Notes under the pieces: model-generated | What the model was told of the DNA's origin: nothing | The model's database searches: none | What the model saw: only the letters and a program-made list of their open reading frames with translations | Translations under genes and position numbers: made by a program | Assembly: GCF_051020765.1 (NCBI RefSeq) | Contig: NW_027469125.1 | Location: forward strand, 496,001-560,000 | Reading direction: 5' to 3' | Length of the DNA: 64,000 bases | Origin: Lasioglossum baleicum | Lineage: Eukaryota; Arthropoda; Insecta; Hymenoptera; Halictidae | Shown: piece after piece, positions 32,840 to 45,613 of the stretch | How positions within the stretch are numbered: position 1 is the stretch's first letter | Layout of the letters: each line of letters opens with the position of its first letter

Positions 32840-33400
32840 TACCTCATCGTAAGTAAGTATTAATGGCTAACAGTTTTATGTGACCTTTGTCTTGCGAGAC
32901 AATAGCTTCTCCAATGTCAACTCCCGACCTGCAGTTTATTTGTCTAGCCTACTCTTCCTTTTCGGGTTTTAATGGCAATTTTAACTAATGTCTTGGTTCG
33001 CGGCGGTAAGTCAAACGAAGGGTGGTTGCAAAACGGGATTTCTTTATTCCTAAAGGTTATTGAGCACGGCAATTTTTCTCGAAAAGCTAAAAGAGCTTGT
33101 TGTTTTGTAAGGAATGCCATTTCAATGATTTCGACCTGTTCTATGGGAAAACCATGGTCAACTACCTGAAATTTCATTTCAACGTTCAACATATTGAGAG
33201 TGATCTACCATAGGTCCAGCGAGTTCCCGCTCCAATGCCACTCAAATGGTAAACGATGTTAGTATCAACGTGGGCTTCTGCAGAAATCGCGTTTTCTTTG
33301 ATCAAATCTAATTGTGAACCGGTGTCGATGAGAAAATACCCCCGACTATTGTAGAAAAGGTCTAAAATTCTAAAATTATGACGGAGGGTTGCGTTGCTCG
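32840..33400 (-). pseudogene. Gypsy protease remnant
   Basis: On the minus strand GYFLIDTGSQLDLIKENAIS shows the aspartic-protease DTGS active-site motif. After a stop the frame continues at 33192 as MKFQVVDHGFPIEQVEIIEM and IPFCNHPSFDLPPRTKTLVK, a typical protease-to-RT junction. It is interrupted by stops and a frame change. Confidence 0.7.
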
Positions 33401-33639
33401 GTCCTGACTGAGATAGTAACTAACCTGGTAGAGTAGGGTCACGCTTTTATGGGGCTACACTCTTCGTAGCGCTGTCCCGAAGAGCGAGATTGGGTTTAAA
33501 TTACGCCTAGGTGCAATGTATGATGACGAATGATTATCACTACGTCGTTCCCAATGGCACTTGGTAAAACAATTAAGCTCGTTATGACCTTTCCGTTTAC
33601 CAGCAGTTTTCCTATGCATGATCCAGTTTCTGACAGGTA

Positions 33640-34423
33640 CGGTAATAAAGGGCGAGCGACGATCCTCTCTGCTTCGTATTGCCCGGATTTCATTTACCCG
33701 AATCGTCTCTACGTTATCGCGAAAACGTCACGTCTAGAATTTTCATTCCGGGCCGCGCTCGCGACAGTCGTTTCGCACGTGTTTTTCTCGACGGACACGA
33801 GCCCTATCCTTTTGATATTGCTCCTCGTCCATCGCCAAATCGATGGCTGCTTGAAGAGTCGCGGGTTTTCTTTGACGAACCTGAGTCTCGATTGTACTAC
33901 TCAATCCCGTGATATAGCAGCTGCAGGCGTTATCTATGGCCCTAGTCCGTACCCCACTCGATATCCGACCTTTTTTCCCTCTCGATCGCGTCGAGTATGT
34001 CGTCTAATAGCTCATTAACGCGATTTCCGTACTAGAGTGCGGATTCTCCGTGTTCTTGGGATATGTTAGACATACGCGTTTGGAGGGTGTTTGGGGTGTG
34101 TCTCGGGGTAAATGCGCAAAATTAGGCAAGATCTCCGAAGCTAATTTTAAGGAAATTCGACACCCAGCGTCGGATTCGGCATTAGAAGCAGCGGAGGTTG
34201 AAGGTGAACCATCTATACCTAAATTTTCGTACCGTTCAGGTGCAACCGATGGAGGTAAGTGTCCCGGTGGTCGAACGAATGGTCTATCGATTTCGAATGG
34301 AATGATCTGGGACTCGTGAGAAGGGTTGAAATCAAGAGAGAAATCAGAGGAGCTATCGGATCCTGAAGTTCCCTGCGGGCACGCGACAATCCACGAGCTA
34401 GTCGATCGGCTACAATTACTCAT
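33640..34423 (-). pseudogene. Gypsy gag remnant
   Basis: It starts MSNCSRSTSSWIVACPQGTS (34423), with a Ser/Pro-rich N-terminus to 34004. In a shifted frame it continues through ELLDDILDAIEREKR, CYITGLSSTIETQVRQRKPA and TLQAAIDLAMDEEQ, which follow the capsid C-terminal pattern of Gypsy gag proteins. The order gag, protease and RNase H end on the minus strand supports one decayed element. Confidence 0.65.
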
Positions 34424-36440
34424 GTTACCTAATCTAAATATGACAACTAGTCTAATCCTAACTGGTCTAATCCTAACTGGTCACTCAAGATAGAAATGTA
34501 GATCGCGCGTCTTCCGGTTGAGGTGAAGGGTTGACGATGTCCAGTGCTGATGAATTCCGGGTGATTAGGTCCGCATAGGCGTTGCTCTCTTCTTCGAATT
34601 GGTGTTGGATGTTCAACGATCAGGATGGCAGGTGTAAGCAGGTATTCGTCCTTTGCCAGTGATTTCAGGGTTGCTTTAGGCTAGCTTCCGTGGCCGCTGA
34701 TAATCACCTCTTCCGGTATTCACCCGTCGCTCCATGGGGAAACCACGAAAAACCCAGGAGGGAAGAGTGGCACGATTGTCGATTGAGTTCAGTTCAAAGT
34801 TCAAAGTCCACCTGCACCTTTTGTTCACTTGCACTATTGTTTCAGTTCGAATTTAAAGTCACGAATGTTTGAAATAAAGCGCGCACTCGAAAGTTGGCGT
34901 ATCCCACCGCTGTCACCACTGTGATATTCGTCTCGATTCCGTAACCGCTAATCTTGGCTCCAGGTGGCGCGAACGGATAATGTCTCTATATTTCGCGGCA
35001 AGGATTCGAACGCCTGGAATACTAAAGTATAAAGTATAAACTCCCAAACGCGGCTCGATTTGGATAGCGAGGGAGTTGATGAAATGACTTTTACGCGAGA
35101 AATTTTGAAGTAAAATTAGAGACTTTTCTCTATATTTCGGTTTTAAAATCAACAACTTTTTGCTAGAAGGTGGTCTGCAGTTGATCAGAGGATTTTCTGA
35201 AGTGCCATTCTGTTCCTCTGCTTCTTCCATCAGCCTTCTCGTTCCAGGGTGCGTCTTTGGTGGGGCGTCGTGAGGCCCAATCGGAAGGGTAGTCTCCTCC
35301 CCTAAGTCGATGTCGCGTAGTAATCTTGCGGGGGAAGATGTCGTGGGCGTTCCAATTTCCCACGCTCGGTGCGTAAGGCATCGTAGGGGTGGCCCAGGGC
35401 AACTTTCTAAGAGCGTGCACGTGTACAAACATGTCGCGTGCTTGGTCATCGTTGTTCGATTTCTCCTAAAAAAAGGTCCTTTGTTCAAGGCAGCAAATTT
35501 ACGATCCCATGTCCTTGATGAAAGTTGGAGAGCTATCCTCGGGTCTTCGATTTCTCCTTTGTTCAAGCAAATTTATGATCTAACGTTCTTGACGAAGGTT
35601 GGAGAGCTGGAGTGGTGTCCTCGGGTCCGCTTCCCTCGCTGTCCTCCACTTAAGGGGTGTTAATCCCGCGGAGCTGTTTCCGTCCTTTTTGGGTTCCAGA
35701 TGGCCTTCCTCTCCTGTATTTTCCCTATTCGAGTGACCTTCTACCTATATTGCAATATTCTCTAACTATATGCCTACGACATTGCGATTAACGGGTTACT
35801 AATTACTTTGAGATTCAAATTCGCGCGGTAACGCGACTATAATACTAGCTAAAATGGCGCTGTTCCGATCAGCGGCATCACAAAGGTTTGCAGAAAAATA
35901 ACTTTGAACAATGTAATGTAAAGAAAGATAAATATAGACTTTATTTAATTGAACTTTTAGTTGTCGACTCTATAATCTGAGAGTTCTATCTGCCCCATAT
36001 TTGCCTCGTCCTGAAGTTTCTATATTCTTCCAGCATCCTTTTCCTTAGCCAATAGGAAAATTCGGATCTTCCGGCTGAACGTTGATTTGTCGGGTGGCTC
36101 GTCTTCGGTTGCTGCTCGATGATGATTGGTGGTGGAGGTGCCTCAATAGCGCGCGCACGAGAGTGGGGTACATGCGAGGGTGAAGGCCCGTCAAAACAAG
36201 GGTCGTGGGACCGAGCGAGAGAGAGGTCCGAGGGAGTTCCAAGAGGTCCTTGACTGAGAATTTACGACTTCTTCTTTTATTCTAAGCCTAAGTTATCGTG
36301 CCTGAATAAAATATACATATAACCGGTAAGCGACGATCTGTCCCGCGCAGCGGCGCATGCGCAATCATCCAACACACACACATCATAGAAACGCGCCTCA
36401 GTCTCACAATACACACTGTTATACAGTCATATTTCAAAAT
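34424..36440. other. Noncoding leader/LTR-like region of the Gypsy remnant
   Basis: No protein motif is recognisable; the ORFs here look like shadows. A tandem duplication of about 100 bp lies at 35455-35630 (GTTCTTGACGAAGGTTGGAG-type units). LTR boundaries could not be fixed. Confidence 0.35.
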
Positions 36441-36539
36441 CAAGTTATAACAAATTTTGCGAAATTATTGGGGTGACTAAGGTACTCCATTTTAGCCCAA
36501 CTTTGTACTTTACTGACGCTAAAATCGTCGTGCACGAGC

Positions 36540-36770
36540 AAAAAAAGCGCACAATTTCTCATCACTGCCCCACCGTAGTGCCCACTGTGAGAGGCCTTCG
36601 ATGGCGCACAATACGATGGCGCACGATGGGATGGCGCACGCTCAATTGGACACAGCTCTTTTGCGCACACGGCTGTTTGGCGCACAGCGGGAGTGCACAC
36701 CACAGAATATGAATTGCGCACATGTAGAATTGGACACAAAATGGATTGCGCACGGAACGAGAATTCAGCT
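36540..36770 (+). repeat. GGCGCAC-motif repeat
   Basis: Short words GATGGCGCAC, TTGCGCACA and TTGGACACA recur about ten times between 36600 and 36750. This gives an open frame with repeated Met-Ala-His that I regard as noncoding. Confidence 0.5.
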
Positions 36771-36898
36771 GTTGTTTACCATCGTGATTTGTGCTGGGTT
36801 ATTAGTTTATGGTTATATTTTCTAGTTATATTTTCTATATATGCATGATATGTCTATATATAGTATCAGAATTTTTCAGTTGGGTTAGTTTTACGGGT

Positions 36899-38690
36899 TA
36901 TTGCCCAATGAGCACAGGACTATCCTATGTTCGTCCGAGGAACGTCTACTTCGGACGTTCGGGACGATCGGAAAACGTCCAGAATATCCTAGTAAGGGGC
37001 TAGTAATATCCTAGTTAACAGCCTCTGAATGGTCATGTTACGAAGTAGAATATCCTGAGAACGTACGGTGGCGACATACCTAGAAGGTTTTTAGACTGTT
37101 CGAAAGTACCGTTCTCCGGAAATTCCTAGAAGAGGTTTTTAGACTGTTCGAAAGTAACGTTCTCCGGAAATTCGGACATTTTGTGAACGATTAAAGAAGT
37201 AACAACATTTATTTAAAATTCCATTTATTTTATGATTTTTTTCGCATTTGGTATATGTAACAAACAAGATTTTACAAGATTATACGGAAATTTACGAACA
37301 TAACAAGATTTTAAGTACATTTGCTTCTTATTTCCGACTGCTGCAAATTCTTGGCTCCGCTTCCTGCTGTCTTCTTTCAAACTCTCTGAGTCTGTTTAGA
37401 GTCAGCAAATCCCCGCTGGAGGCAGTAACTAGAAATGAAATATGTTTTTATGATAAAAGATATACTAATAACAGTAATAGGATGAGATGTACAGCTATGA
37501 ATGTAATAAATTTATGTTCAATATGTAGAGCGATTCTTTTTTGTATCTACATACCAATGTTGGTTTTCTTCTCCAATCTTAGGGGAGTGGGTAAAATTGT
37601 CTTTTCTGTCCCACACAATACGGTTTTCCTTCGTTTTGACTTCTTCGCCGCTTGCGTATAGTCACAACTCGTTACAGACGAGAACACTCCTCATCTTGGA
37701 TTTCCAGGATTCATCGTCTACTTTGTCGATATCCTGCGCGCCGTGTAAATAGTACCTTCATTTTTTGATCGCGCAATGGCGGCGATTTCAGCTTCAGTAG
37801 TCGATGAGATGGCGTCAGATGGGGTACCTCGAACACCCCGCAGTGCGCCGGAGCGGAAATAGTAACTTCAACAGCGCCACTCGAGGTGAACTACGAAGAC
37901 AGAGAGCAGATTTGTTTCTCGCAGGAAAGACACTGACAGAGAATATGAAACAGCTTGATTTTTTCGATCACGCGGGTAAGCTGCATTTCGCGAAGAAGCA
38001 ATATTTTTTTATGCTCTTTGTGTTAAAATATTCTCTGCATTATTGCCTACTCCCGCACAAAGCCCTTTTTGGCAATTTGACTCTTGGAACTTTATAAACA
38101 ACAAAAGTGTACGTTTTTATAGAAGAACTTTTTTTCTGTACAACTTTTCCAAAAAAGAGCTCTGCATGCTAATCCGCAATAATACAGGGAGTATTTCAAC
38201 GCAAAGAGCATTTGGAAAAAGTGCACAGAAAAAAAGTTCTTCTATAAAAACGTACAGTTTTGTTGTTTATAAGGTTCCAAGAGCCAAATTGCAAAAAAGG
38301 GCTCTGTACGGGACCCCGCAATAATGCAGAGAATATTTAAACACAAAGAGCATCAAAAAATATTGCTTCTTCGCGAAATGCGGCTTACCCGCGTGATCGA
38401 AAAAATCAAGCTGTTTCATAGTCTCTGTCAGTGTCTTTCCTGCGAGAAACAAATCTGCTCTCTGTCTTCGTAGTTCACCTCGAGTGGCGCTGTTGAAGTT
38501 ACTAGTTTTGGTCCGGCGCACCCGGCCTAGGGACCTTTGGTAAAACCTAAGAAACGGCCATTCCTAAAGCGTCCAAAATTTAATTCCTAGATACATTCTT
38601 GGGAAGTACTGAATGGACGCAGGACGTTTGGACGTGAACTGGACCTGAAACGTACGTTTTGGGGAGGTCCGTGGCTACTTGGGTGTGTAA
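36899..38690. mobile_element. Possible 1.8 kb TIR element with internal foldback
   Basis: The left end TTGCCCAATGAGCACAGGAC resembles the complement of the right end (GTCCGTGGCTACTTGGGTG). Both sides are rich in GGACGT words. Within it are a 45 bp tandem duplication (37080-37170) and the foldback 37835-38530. No transposase was seen. Confidence 0.45.
37835..38530. repeat. 0.7 kb foldback
   Basis: Arms of about 340 bp are mirrored about 38182, with GGAACCTTATAAACAACA-like text near the centre. The matching small ORFs in both arms (RGELRRQRADLFLAGKTLTE...) are arm duplicates; the reading frame could be an old exon fragment but is unrecognised. Confidence 0.8.
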
Positions 38691-40274
38691 GATGTTATAA
38701 ATTATAATATTATAAATTATAAGATATATACCGATAACACTCCCTAAAAAAAAGTATGAGCGAAACAAATATTGAATTTTCAAATTTGGATATATTTTAT
38801 GTGTTGCAGAAATGATTTTTGACGCTACCTGTCATTATTGAAAAACTTGTAAGTACACAAGGTGTATTATCTAATTTATTTTAGAAATCCTTAAGTGATT
38901 TAATGTTATTTACAACATTAAAAGTAAATAAAGCTTCCTTGTTTCATGTATTACTTACCATTTTACTAATTTTTGGTTTTGGAACGAGTCCTGTGTATTT
39001 GTAATATATTTTAAAATAATTATATTGTTATATCCAACTATATTTATATACATAATATAATGATTACGTACATTAATTCTTGAAAAATTGTTTTAGGTCA
39101 TCGTGTCGTCACTAAGATATGCTGCAACTTTTCTTCCGCCAAAAATGCTGGTCCGGTCTAGTTCAGGACGTATTAGTACATATACAGGGTGTCCCAAACT
39201 AAGTGTAAGTCCCGGAAATGGGAGGTTCCTGAGACCATTCTAAGAGACATTTTCCTTTGCACCAATGTCAACTGCGGCTTTGTTTAGGAGTTATTAACGA
39301 AAAACACGGACCAATCAGAGCGCGCCCTGGGCCGCCGCGCCACACAGTGGTTCCAAACGCCCAAAAGCTGGCCAAAACCCCAAAAATGAATTATGAGCTA
39401 GGACGTTTTTACCCATTGGGATGGTTACTCTAATAGTGACTCCGTAGTGGGGTAAACGGGAAAATTCTTGCATTTTTTTACCTGAGTTGCAATCGTAAAC
39501 TCTGTCTCAGGAGAGAAGGGACTTGGGTAACGACCAGTTTACGTCGTTCGCTGCGCAGGTTCGCCCTGATTGGTAGTACTCCCAATGCACAACGCATGCG
39601 CGCAGTGGCACTGAAGCGACGCCACGCGCCGCAGCGCTGCAGACTGCCTCATTCGCGTTCTACCGGGTGTACTCAGGTGTACTGCATTACGCACGCTTCC
39701 ACAGTTTTCTTTGTGTTCTCTTTGCACAGTGTTTTTGAAATGTCAAAATTATGTAGATACAATATATTAACACACATCTACAAAAAATGTACAAATTATA
39801 TATAAAATTAAATAAAACATATTGGGTCTTTACATAATTCAATCATATTCTTTTTGTGTAAATCGTAATTTGTACATTTTTTGTAGATAAGTGTTAATAT
39901 AATAACACATATCTACAAAAAATGTACAAATTATACAAATAAATTAAATATATTATTTATTACGCGTGCAAATAGTCCCGATTTCCCATTCCGAATCATT
40001 TCATGCTAACCCGTTTCACTCCGGTACACCGTGTACATGAATACTCGCGTCGAGTAGAGTGGGGAGTGGGTAGTGGAGTGGGAGTTCGGAGGTTCGCAGC
40101 AAGCCGCTGCCTCAGTCGAGCTGCGCGAATTGAGTCCCTTCTCTCATGAGACAGAGTTTAGTCGAAACTTCGCTTTCGTTAGACAGGCATTTTTCACGCG
40201 CGTGAGCGTACGTACGAAATATAAGTGCAAAGTGTATAAGTTATATTGGAAGCTACTGATTTTTATACTACATA

Positions 40275-41504
40275 ATGGATACAGTTTGTGGAGGTAAGTT
40301 CAATCATTTTTAGTGATGAATTGTTAATGTTAACCGGTTAACAGTTACACGGAAGGGGAACGTAAAATTTGACGCATACATTTTAAAGATGTAGTGATAA
40401 GTTAAAACCTCCAAACACCTCCAGCAAATAACTTACATAGGGTCTTAGATTATACTATTATCTTGCAAAATCTAAAATCTTAACTGCCGAGTACTGCCAT
40501 TTCTCACGTACCACCATTTTATTTAGCTCAGTGTAAGCATTTTATTAGCTTTCACCAAAATATCTCGGAAAGTATGAATGATACTAAAAAATGTTTGAAA
40601 TAAAAATTTTACGGTCTGAAGGAACACATTTGACGATGGTATGCGTTTGACTTATTAGTGACCTTGAAACGTCCTGCGAAGGTCACGGGTCAATTTTTGA
40701 AAAAAAGGGTTATTTTTTCATATATTCTTATAGCTGACATTCAAACAATTTCAAAACAATATAATAACATTATTTTGCGTTAATTTGTTACCGAGATATA
40801 AACGTTTTAATAAGAGAGCTAGAGAGGAAGCGATCTTTAAGGGACAGACAGGTCTAAGTAAATTAATTTATAGAAGTAATTAATTAACTTTTTAATTAAT
40901 TCTTAGATAAAATGTTTCAAATATTGATTTCTATTATTTACTTTCAGGGTCTCGTAATAACGAAATCCGATTGACGAGAAAACAGATTTTTCAAATAATT
41001 AAGTGTTATTTGAATAGTGATATTACTATAATATCTGAACACCTTCGGAATCAGATATGCGAACAGCACGGGAAATAAATTGATGTAAATCATGAAACAA
41101 AGACTGCATTAGGGATTTTAATTTCTAAAATTAAGACAAAATGGCAAAGTGTAAAGAGAACGGAAGATTCCTTTATTAGAAGGTTTGCTACGTGGCTTAA
41201 TGTATCTGTTGCATTCCGTATACCTGCAGACAGCGACAATCATGCGAACATCATTGGCCGTCCTTTAGAATTTGAAACCTCCAGCGAAAGATCAAAGCGA
41301 AGAAAAACAGCAGATATTCGGGAAAATTTTTCAGATGATGCATTATCGTATGCAACTCAAATGAGTTTCCGAGCATCTTCTTGTGCTTTGTGGTCGCAAT
41401 ACGTACGATACACCTCGGAATGCCAATTTTTGAACAGAAGTAACAATTTTTTAACGTATGCGTTCGCCATATTGGATCCGCCATTTTGTTTTTTCGAATT
41501 TTGA
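40275..41504 (+). pseudogene. Two-exon gene remnant in the 5.5 kb TIR element
   Basis: Exon 1 (40275-40293) reads MDTVCG and ends in a consensus GGTAAGT donor. Exon 2 (40948-41504) starts after CTTTCAG and continues GSRNNEIRLTRKQIFQIIK. A TAA at 41076-41078 interrupts the frame, which then stays open for 141 codons (DVNHETKTALGILISKIKTK, SSERSKRRKTADIRENFSDD, ALSYATQMSFRASS) into the 121 bp repeat. The Lys/Arg-rich segment plus an LSYATQMSFRA-like motif resembles transposon-encoded proteins annotated as uncharacterised in insect genomes. The function is unknown to me. Confidence 0.5.
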
Positions 41505-41810
41505 GTTCAGATTTGTAATCAGCGGACCCGAAAACCATAGTATACTAATTTTTGAACAGAACTAACAATTTTTTAACGTATGCGTTCGCCATATTGGAGC
41601 CGCCATTTTGTTTTTTCGAATTTTGAGTTCAGATTTGTAATCAGCGGACCCGAAAACCATAGTATACTAATTTTTGAACAGAACTAACAATTTTTTAACG
41701 TATGCGTTCGCCATATTGGAGCCGCCATTTTGTTTTTTCGAATTTTGAGTTCAGATTCGTAATCAACGGACCCGAAAACCATGGGATACCAATTTTTGGA
41801 AAAATTGAAG
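41421..41810 (+). repeat. 121 bp tandem repeat, about 3.2 copies
   Basis: Copies start near 41421, 41544 and 41665. Each contains CGCCATATTGGAGCCGCCAT and AATCAGCGGACCCGAAAACC. The first copy provides the end of the gene remnant's open frame. Confidence 0.9.
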
Positions 41811-41856
41811 TACGTTTAGGGGTTTTGGCCAGCTTTTGGGGATTTGGAACCACTGT

Positions 41857-44575
41857 GCGCCGCGCCGGCAAGCGAGTGTCGGTGGTACGCCGTGACATCG
41901 CAACGAACAAGAGTTTCTCGATTATGTGAATGCTCTCCGATTTCAATGAGCTTTGGATATGTGGTCAAGACCATTATTCTGAACAACATTTCTCTTTAGA
42001 ATTTGTGGCTGTAGGCTTTAGTTTACGAGATTATCGCGAGAAACTTCACTTGTAAATTTATTATGGGTGTTCATGATAGCGGACACGGCCTGCTAATGTT
42101 TCCGAAACTAAAGCCGACCGTCAACCATTTCAAAGGAAAAAGATATTTAAAACGTCGAGTTTTATAACATTATTTCAAGGCCATTGAAATCGATGAAGAC
42201 CCGGATCATCCTTACCCGACTTACGGCAACTTTACCCGAACGAGAAAAGAGGCAGAAACTGATTGTTTCAAAAACTTACTTATTCAGCCGTACATCCATT
42301 TGCTGCTTCGAAATGTGTGTCAATGGGTCAGTTGGTGACGAACTGCACAGGTGTCTTCAGGTATACGACAGTACCGCAATCCAAGGGGCGTACAGCCAAG
42401 TCAACGAACTGCACAGACGGTGGTAGAAGGCCTAAGGGATGCGCGGTCAAGTCGATGATCCAGAATTTCACTTTCACTTTCGAATCGATAAATAATTCGT
42501 ATGTTTATTTCACATAGATGCCTTGAAATTTCTCCACACTCACAATCACTGTTCACATTTGTCAACACATAGTTATGCACTAATAATAATTGCCATATCC
42601 CTTGTACTGCTGCACAAATCACAACAATCAGGTAATGCAATCACTAGACCGCGGATTTCATGCATTTGTAGCAAACATGAGTAGGTGCATTTTAATACAG
42701 TAGAGAGATTAAAATAATTTCAAAACACCATAGTATTATTTTCAACTTCTTAAAATGATCACAGTGAGAATCAAATATCTGTCTGGCTCCTGTCCCTTGT
42801 AATAGCGGCAGCCAACATTAATTTTGCATAAAGATCCGCAGTCTAGTGATTAGTTTATATATCAATATCAAAAACACAGCTAATACTAACCGTTAGCTTT
42901 GAATTGACAAGTCTTTGGAGATGTGCTCTCTACCGCGGCTCTAACGACACTGATTTTCCGCAACATTTTTCTAAAGAATTTAGGAAGGGCATTTAGAGTG
43001 TCGAAATTCGAAATGCACGCTGTAGCACGTTTATGAAAACGACGGGACGGTTAGACGAAAACCAGAATGCTAGAAGGACCGATGTAAGATTTATGGCAAA
43101 CACATGTTTAGTTTTTCCTGCAGATTGGTACGCAGAGTCGATGGGTAACCATTCGAAAACGTCGTCTGTCCTTTTAGAAAGTTTCTTAAGGAAGGTATAG
43201 GACAATAGGGACGCTCTCTACGCTGACCTGACATTTTTACCCCTTGCTGGGTAAAAGGACGGATGACGTTTTCGATCGCGCGGTTACCCATTGACTCTGC
43301 ATCCCAATCTGCAGGAAAAACTAAACATGTGTTTGCCATAAATCTTACAGCGGTCCTTCTAGCATTCTGTTTTTCGTCTAACCGTCCCGTCGTTTTCGTA
43401 AACGTGCTACAGCGTGCATTTCGAATTTCGACACTCTAAATGCCCTTCCTAAATTCTTTAGAAAAATGTTGCGGAAAATCAGTGTCGTTAGAGCCGCGGT
43501 AGAGAGCACATCTCCAAAGACTTGTCAATTCAAAGCTAACGGTTGCTATTAGCTGTGTTTTTGATATTGATATTTAAACTAATCACTAGACTGCGGATCT
43601 TTATGCAAAATTAATGTTGGCTGCCGCTATTACAAGGGACAGGAGCCAGACAGATATTTGATTCTCACTGTGATCATTTGAAGAAGTTGAAAATAATACT
43701 ATGGTGTTTTGAAATTATTTTAATCTCTCTACTGTATTAAAATGCACCTACTCATGTTTGCTACAAATGCATGAAATCCGCGGTCTAGTGATTGCATTAC
43801 CTGATTGTTGTGATTTGTGCAGCAGTACAAGGGATATGGCAATTATTATTAGTGCATAACTATGTGTTGACAAATGTGAACAGTGATTGTGAGTGTGGAG
43901 AAATTTCAAGGCATCTGTGTGAAATAAACATACGAATTATTTATCGATTCGAAAGTGAAAGTGAAATTCTGGATCGTCGACTTGACCGCGCATCCCTTAG
44001 GCCTTCTACCACCGCCTGTGCAGTTCGTTGACTTGGCTGTACGCCCCTTGGATTGCGGTACTGTCGTATACCTGAAGACACCTGTGCAGTTCGTCACCGA
44101 CTGACCCATTGACACACATGTCGAAGCAGCAAATGGATTTACGGCTGAATAAGTAAGTTTTTAAAACAATCAGTTTCTGCCTCTTTTCTCGTTCGGGTAA
44201 AGTTGCCGTAAGTCGGGTAAGGATGATCCGGGTCTTCATCGATTTCAATGACCTTGAAATAATGTTATAAAACTCGACGTTTTAAATATCTTTTTCCTTT
44301 GAAATGGTTGACGGTCGGCTTTAGTTTCGGAGACATTAGCAGTCCGTGTCCGCTATCATGAACATCCATAATAAATTTACAAGTAAAGTTTCTCGCGATA
44401 ATCTCGTAAACTAAAGCCGATCGCCAAAAAGTCTAAAGAGAAATGTTGTTCAAAATAATGATCTTGACCACATATCCAAAGCTCATTGAAATCGGAGAGC
44501 ATTCACATAATCGAGAAACTCTTGTTCGTTGCGATGTCACGGCGTACCACCGACACTCGCTTGCCGGCGCGGCGC
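41857..44575. repeat. 2.7 kb palindrome inserted in the right TIR
   Basis: Arms of about 1.33 kb are mirrored about position 43216 with a spacer of about 60-85 bp. The outer ends carry CGCCGGCAAGCGAGTGTCGG. Both arms contain the 201 bp TIR element (42645-42845, 43587-43787). A short version of the outer end also sits in the middle of 45614-45979. There is no gene. Confidence 0.85.
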
Positions 44576-44761
44576 GGCGCGGAGGCCCAGGGCGCGCTCT
44601 GATTGGTCCGTGTTTTTCGTTAATAACTCCTAAACAAAGCCGCAGTTGACATTGGTGCAAAGGAAAATGTCTCTTAGAATGGTCTCAGGAATCTCCCATT
44701 TCCGGGACTTACACTTAGTTTGGGACACCCTGTATATCGGCAACATGTGAGAGAAAATTTA

Positions 44762-45062
44762 AGGTGAGCGCATACTAGAGGGTCGCGGGAAGGCCGCGGA
44801 TGGTCTCGGGAAGGCCAAAGCCGACGATGAACGTCCACGCGGGAAGAAATCTCTAGCGGGCCGACGGCTCCACAGCAGGGAGCAGGGCTCTCTGAAAGAA
44901 TGGTCCCTTTCCCTAAAAGAGGTAGGGAGCCCACGGAGACCTTTTTTTCTGCCACGCACAGCAGGTAGCCCTGCTCCCTTGCCGCATGGTCGTCCATCGG
45001 TGGCTTTGGCCTTCCCGAGACGATCCGCGGCCTTCCCGAGACCCCCTAGTATGCGCTCACCT
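44762..45062. mobile_element. 301 bp foldback MITE
   Basis: The termini AGGTGAGCGCATACTAG and complement are flanked by TTA (44759-44761, 45063-45065). It splits a copy of the AT-rich dispersed repeat also seen at 895 and 45982 (AGAAAATTTAAGG...). Confidence 0.8.
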
Positions 45063-45613
45063 TTAACGGGCGATTCTTCAAGACAATATGAGACGAAAAT
45101 CAAGAATAAAAATGGTGATATTTGTTTTCAATGGATGAAAATCATCAATATGATGTTAAAATCTGATTTAAATATTTTAGATAAGTAAATTCTGTCTATG
45201 AAAAGTTAGTTCAAAAGTAATGGACATGATACTTTGTGATTTCTTTAATTATATTATACAGACGATGCAATCTGTGCCAATTACAATTCTGTGATATCGG
45301 GATGCTGGAAAAAATTAAAATTTAGAAAAATGGCGCAAACTTGTTACATAAAGAATTGTAAGGAATCACAAAACTGTGATGACAATCCTTGTACGTTAAG
45401 AAATATGTCGTAAGTACAGGCAAAGTAAACACAATCTACCTTCCGTATTATTCAGCTTTAAATCTGCTGCTCCGCACCTATTCAGGCTACATTCAATATT
45501 TGCCTATAATATTGTAATAAAGCGTTTATAAATAAACGTCATATAACATTTTTTTTCGTATTTTCACTTGTAGATCATGCTCCTACAATCTTGCCGGAAA
45601 AGTAGCCTGTATA

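Larger units (their letters stand above)
39185..44732. mobile_element. 5.5 kb TIR element (CAGGGTGTCCC, TA flanks) with gene remnant
   Basis: The termini CAGGGTGTCCCAAACTAAGT and complement extend as TIRs of about 150-200 bp. TA dinucleotides lie outside both ends, as expected for Tc1/mariner-type targeting. A second left-TIR block (39340-39390) matches 41815-41865 inverted, showing that the right TIR was split by the palindrome at 41857-44575. A short relative lies at 45614-45979. The interior has a small spliced gene remnant and a 121 bp tandem repeat. Confidence 0.75.

Noticed and set aside
34913..35566. 217-codon minus-strand open frame
   Set aside because: No motif, overlaps another unrelated open frame and a tandem duplication; it lies in the presumed leader/LTR region of the Gypsy remnant.
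40073..40297. 74-codon ORF beginning MEWEFGGSQQ
   Set aside because: It overlaps the more convincing MDTVCG exon start with a consensus donor and looks like 5' untranslated sequence.
45340..45410. Short frame starting MAQTCYIKNCKESQ as a THAP zinc finger
   Set aside because: Two early cysteines fit, but the rest of the THAP pattern does not follow and the frame stops soon after.
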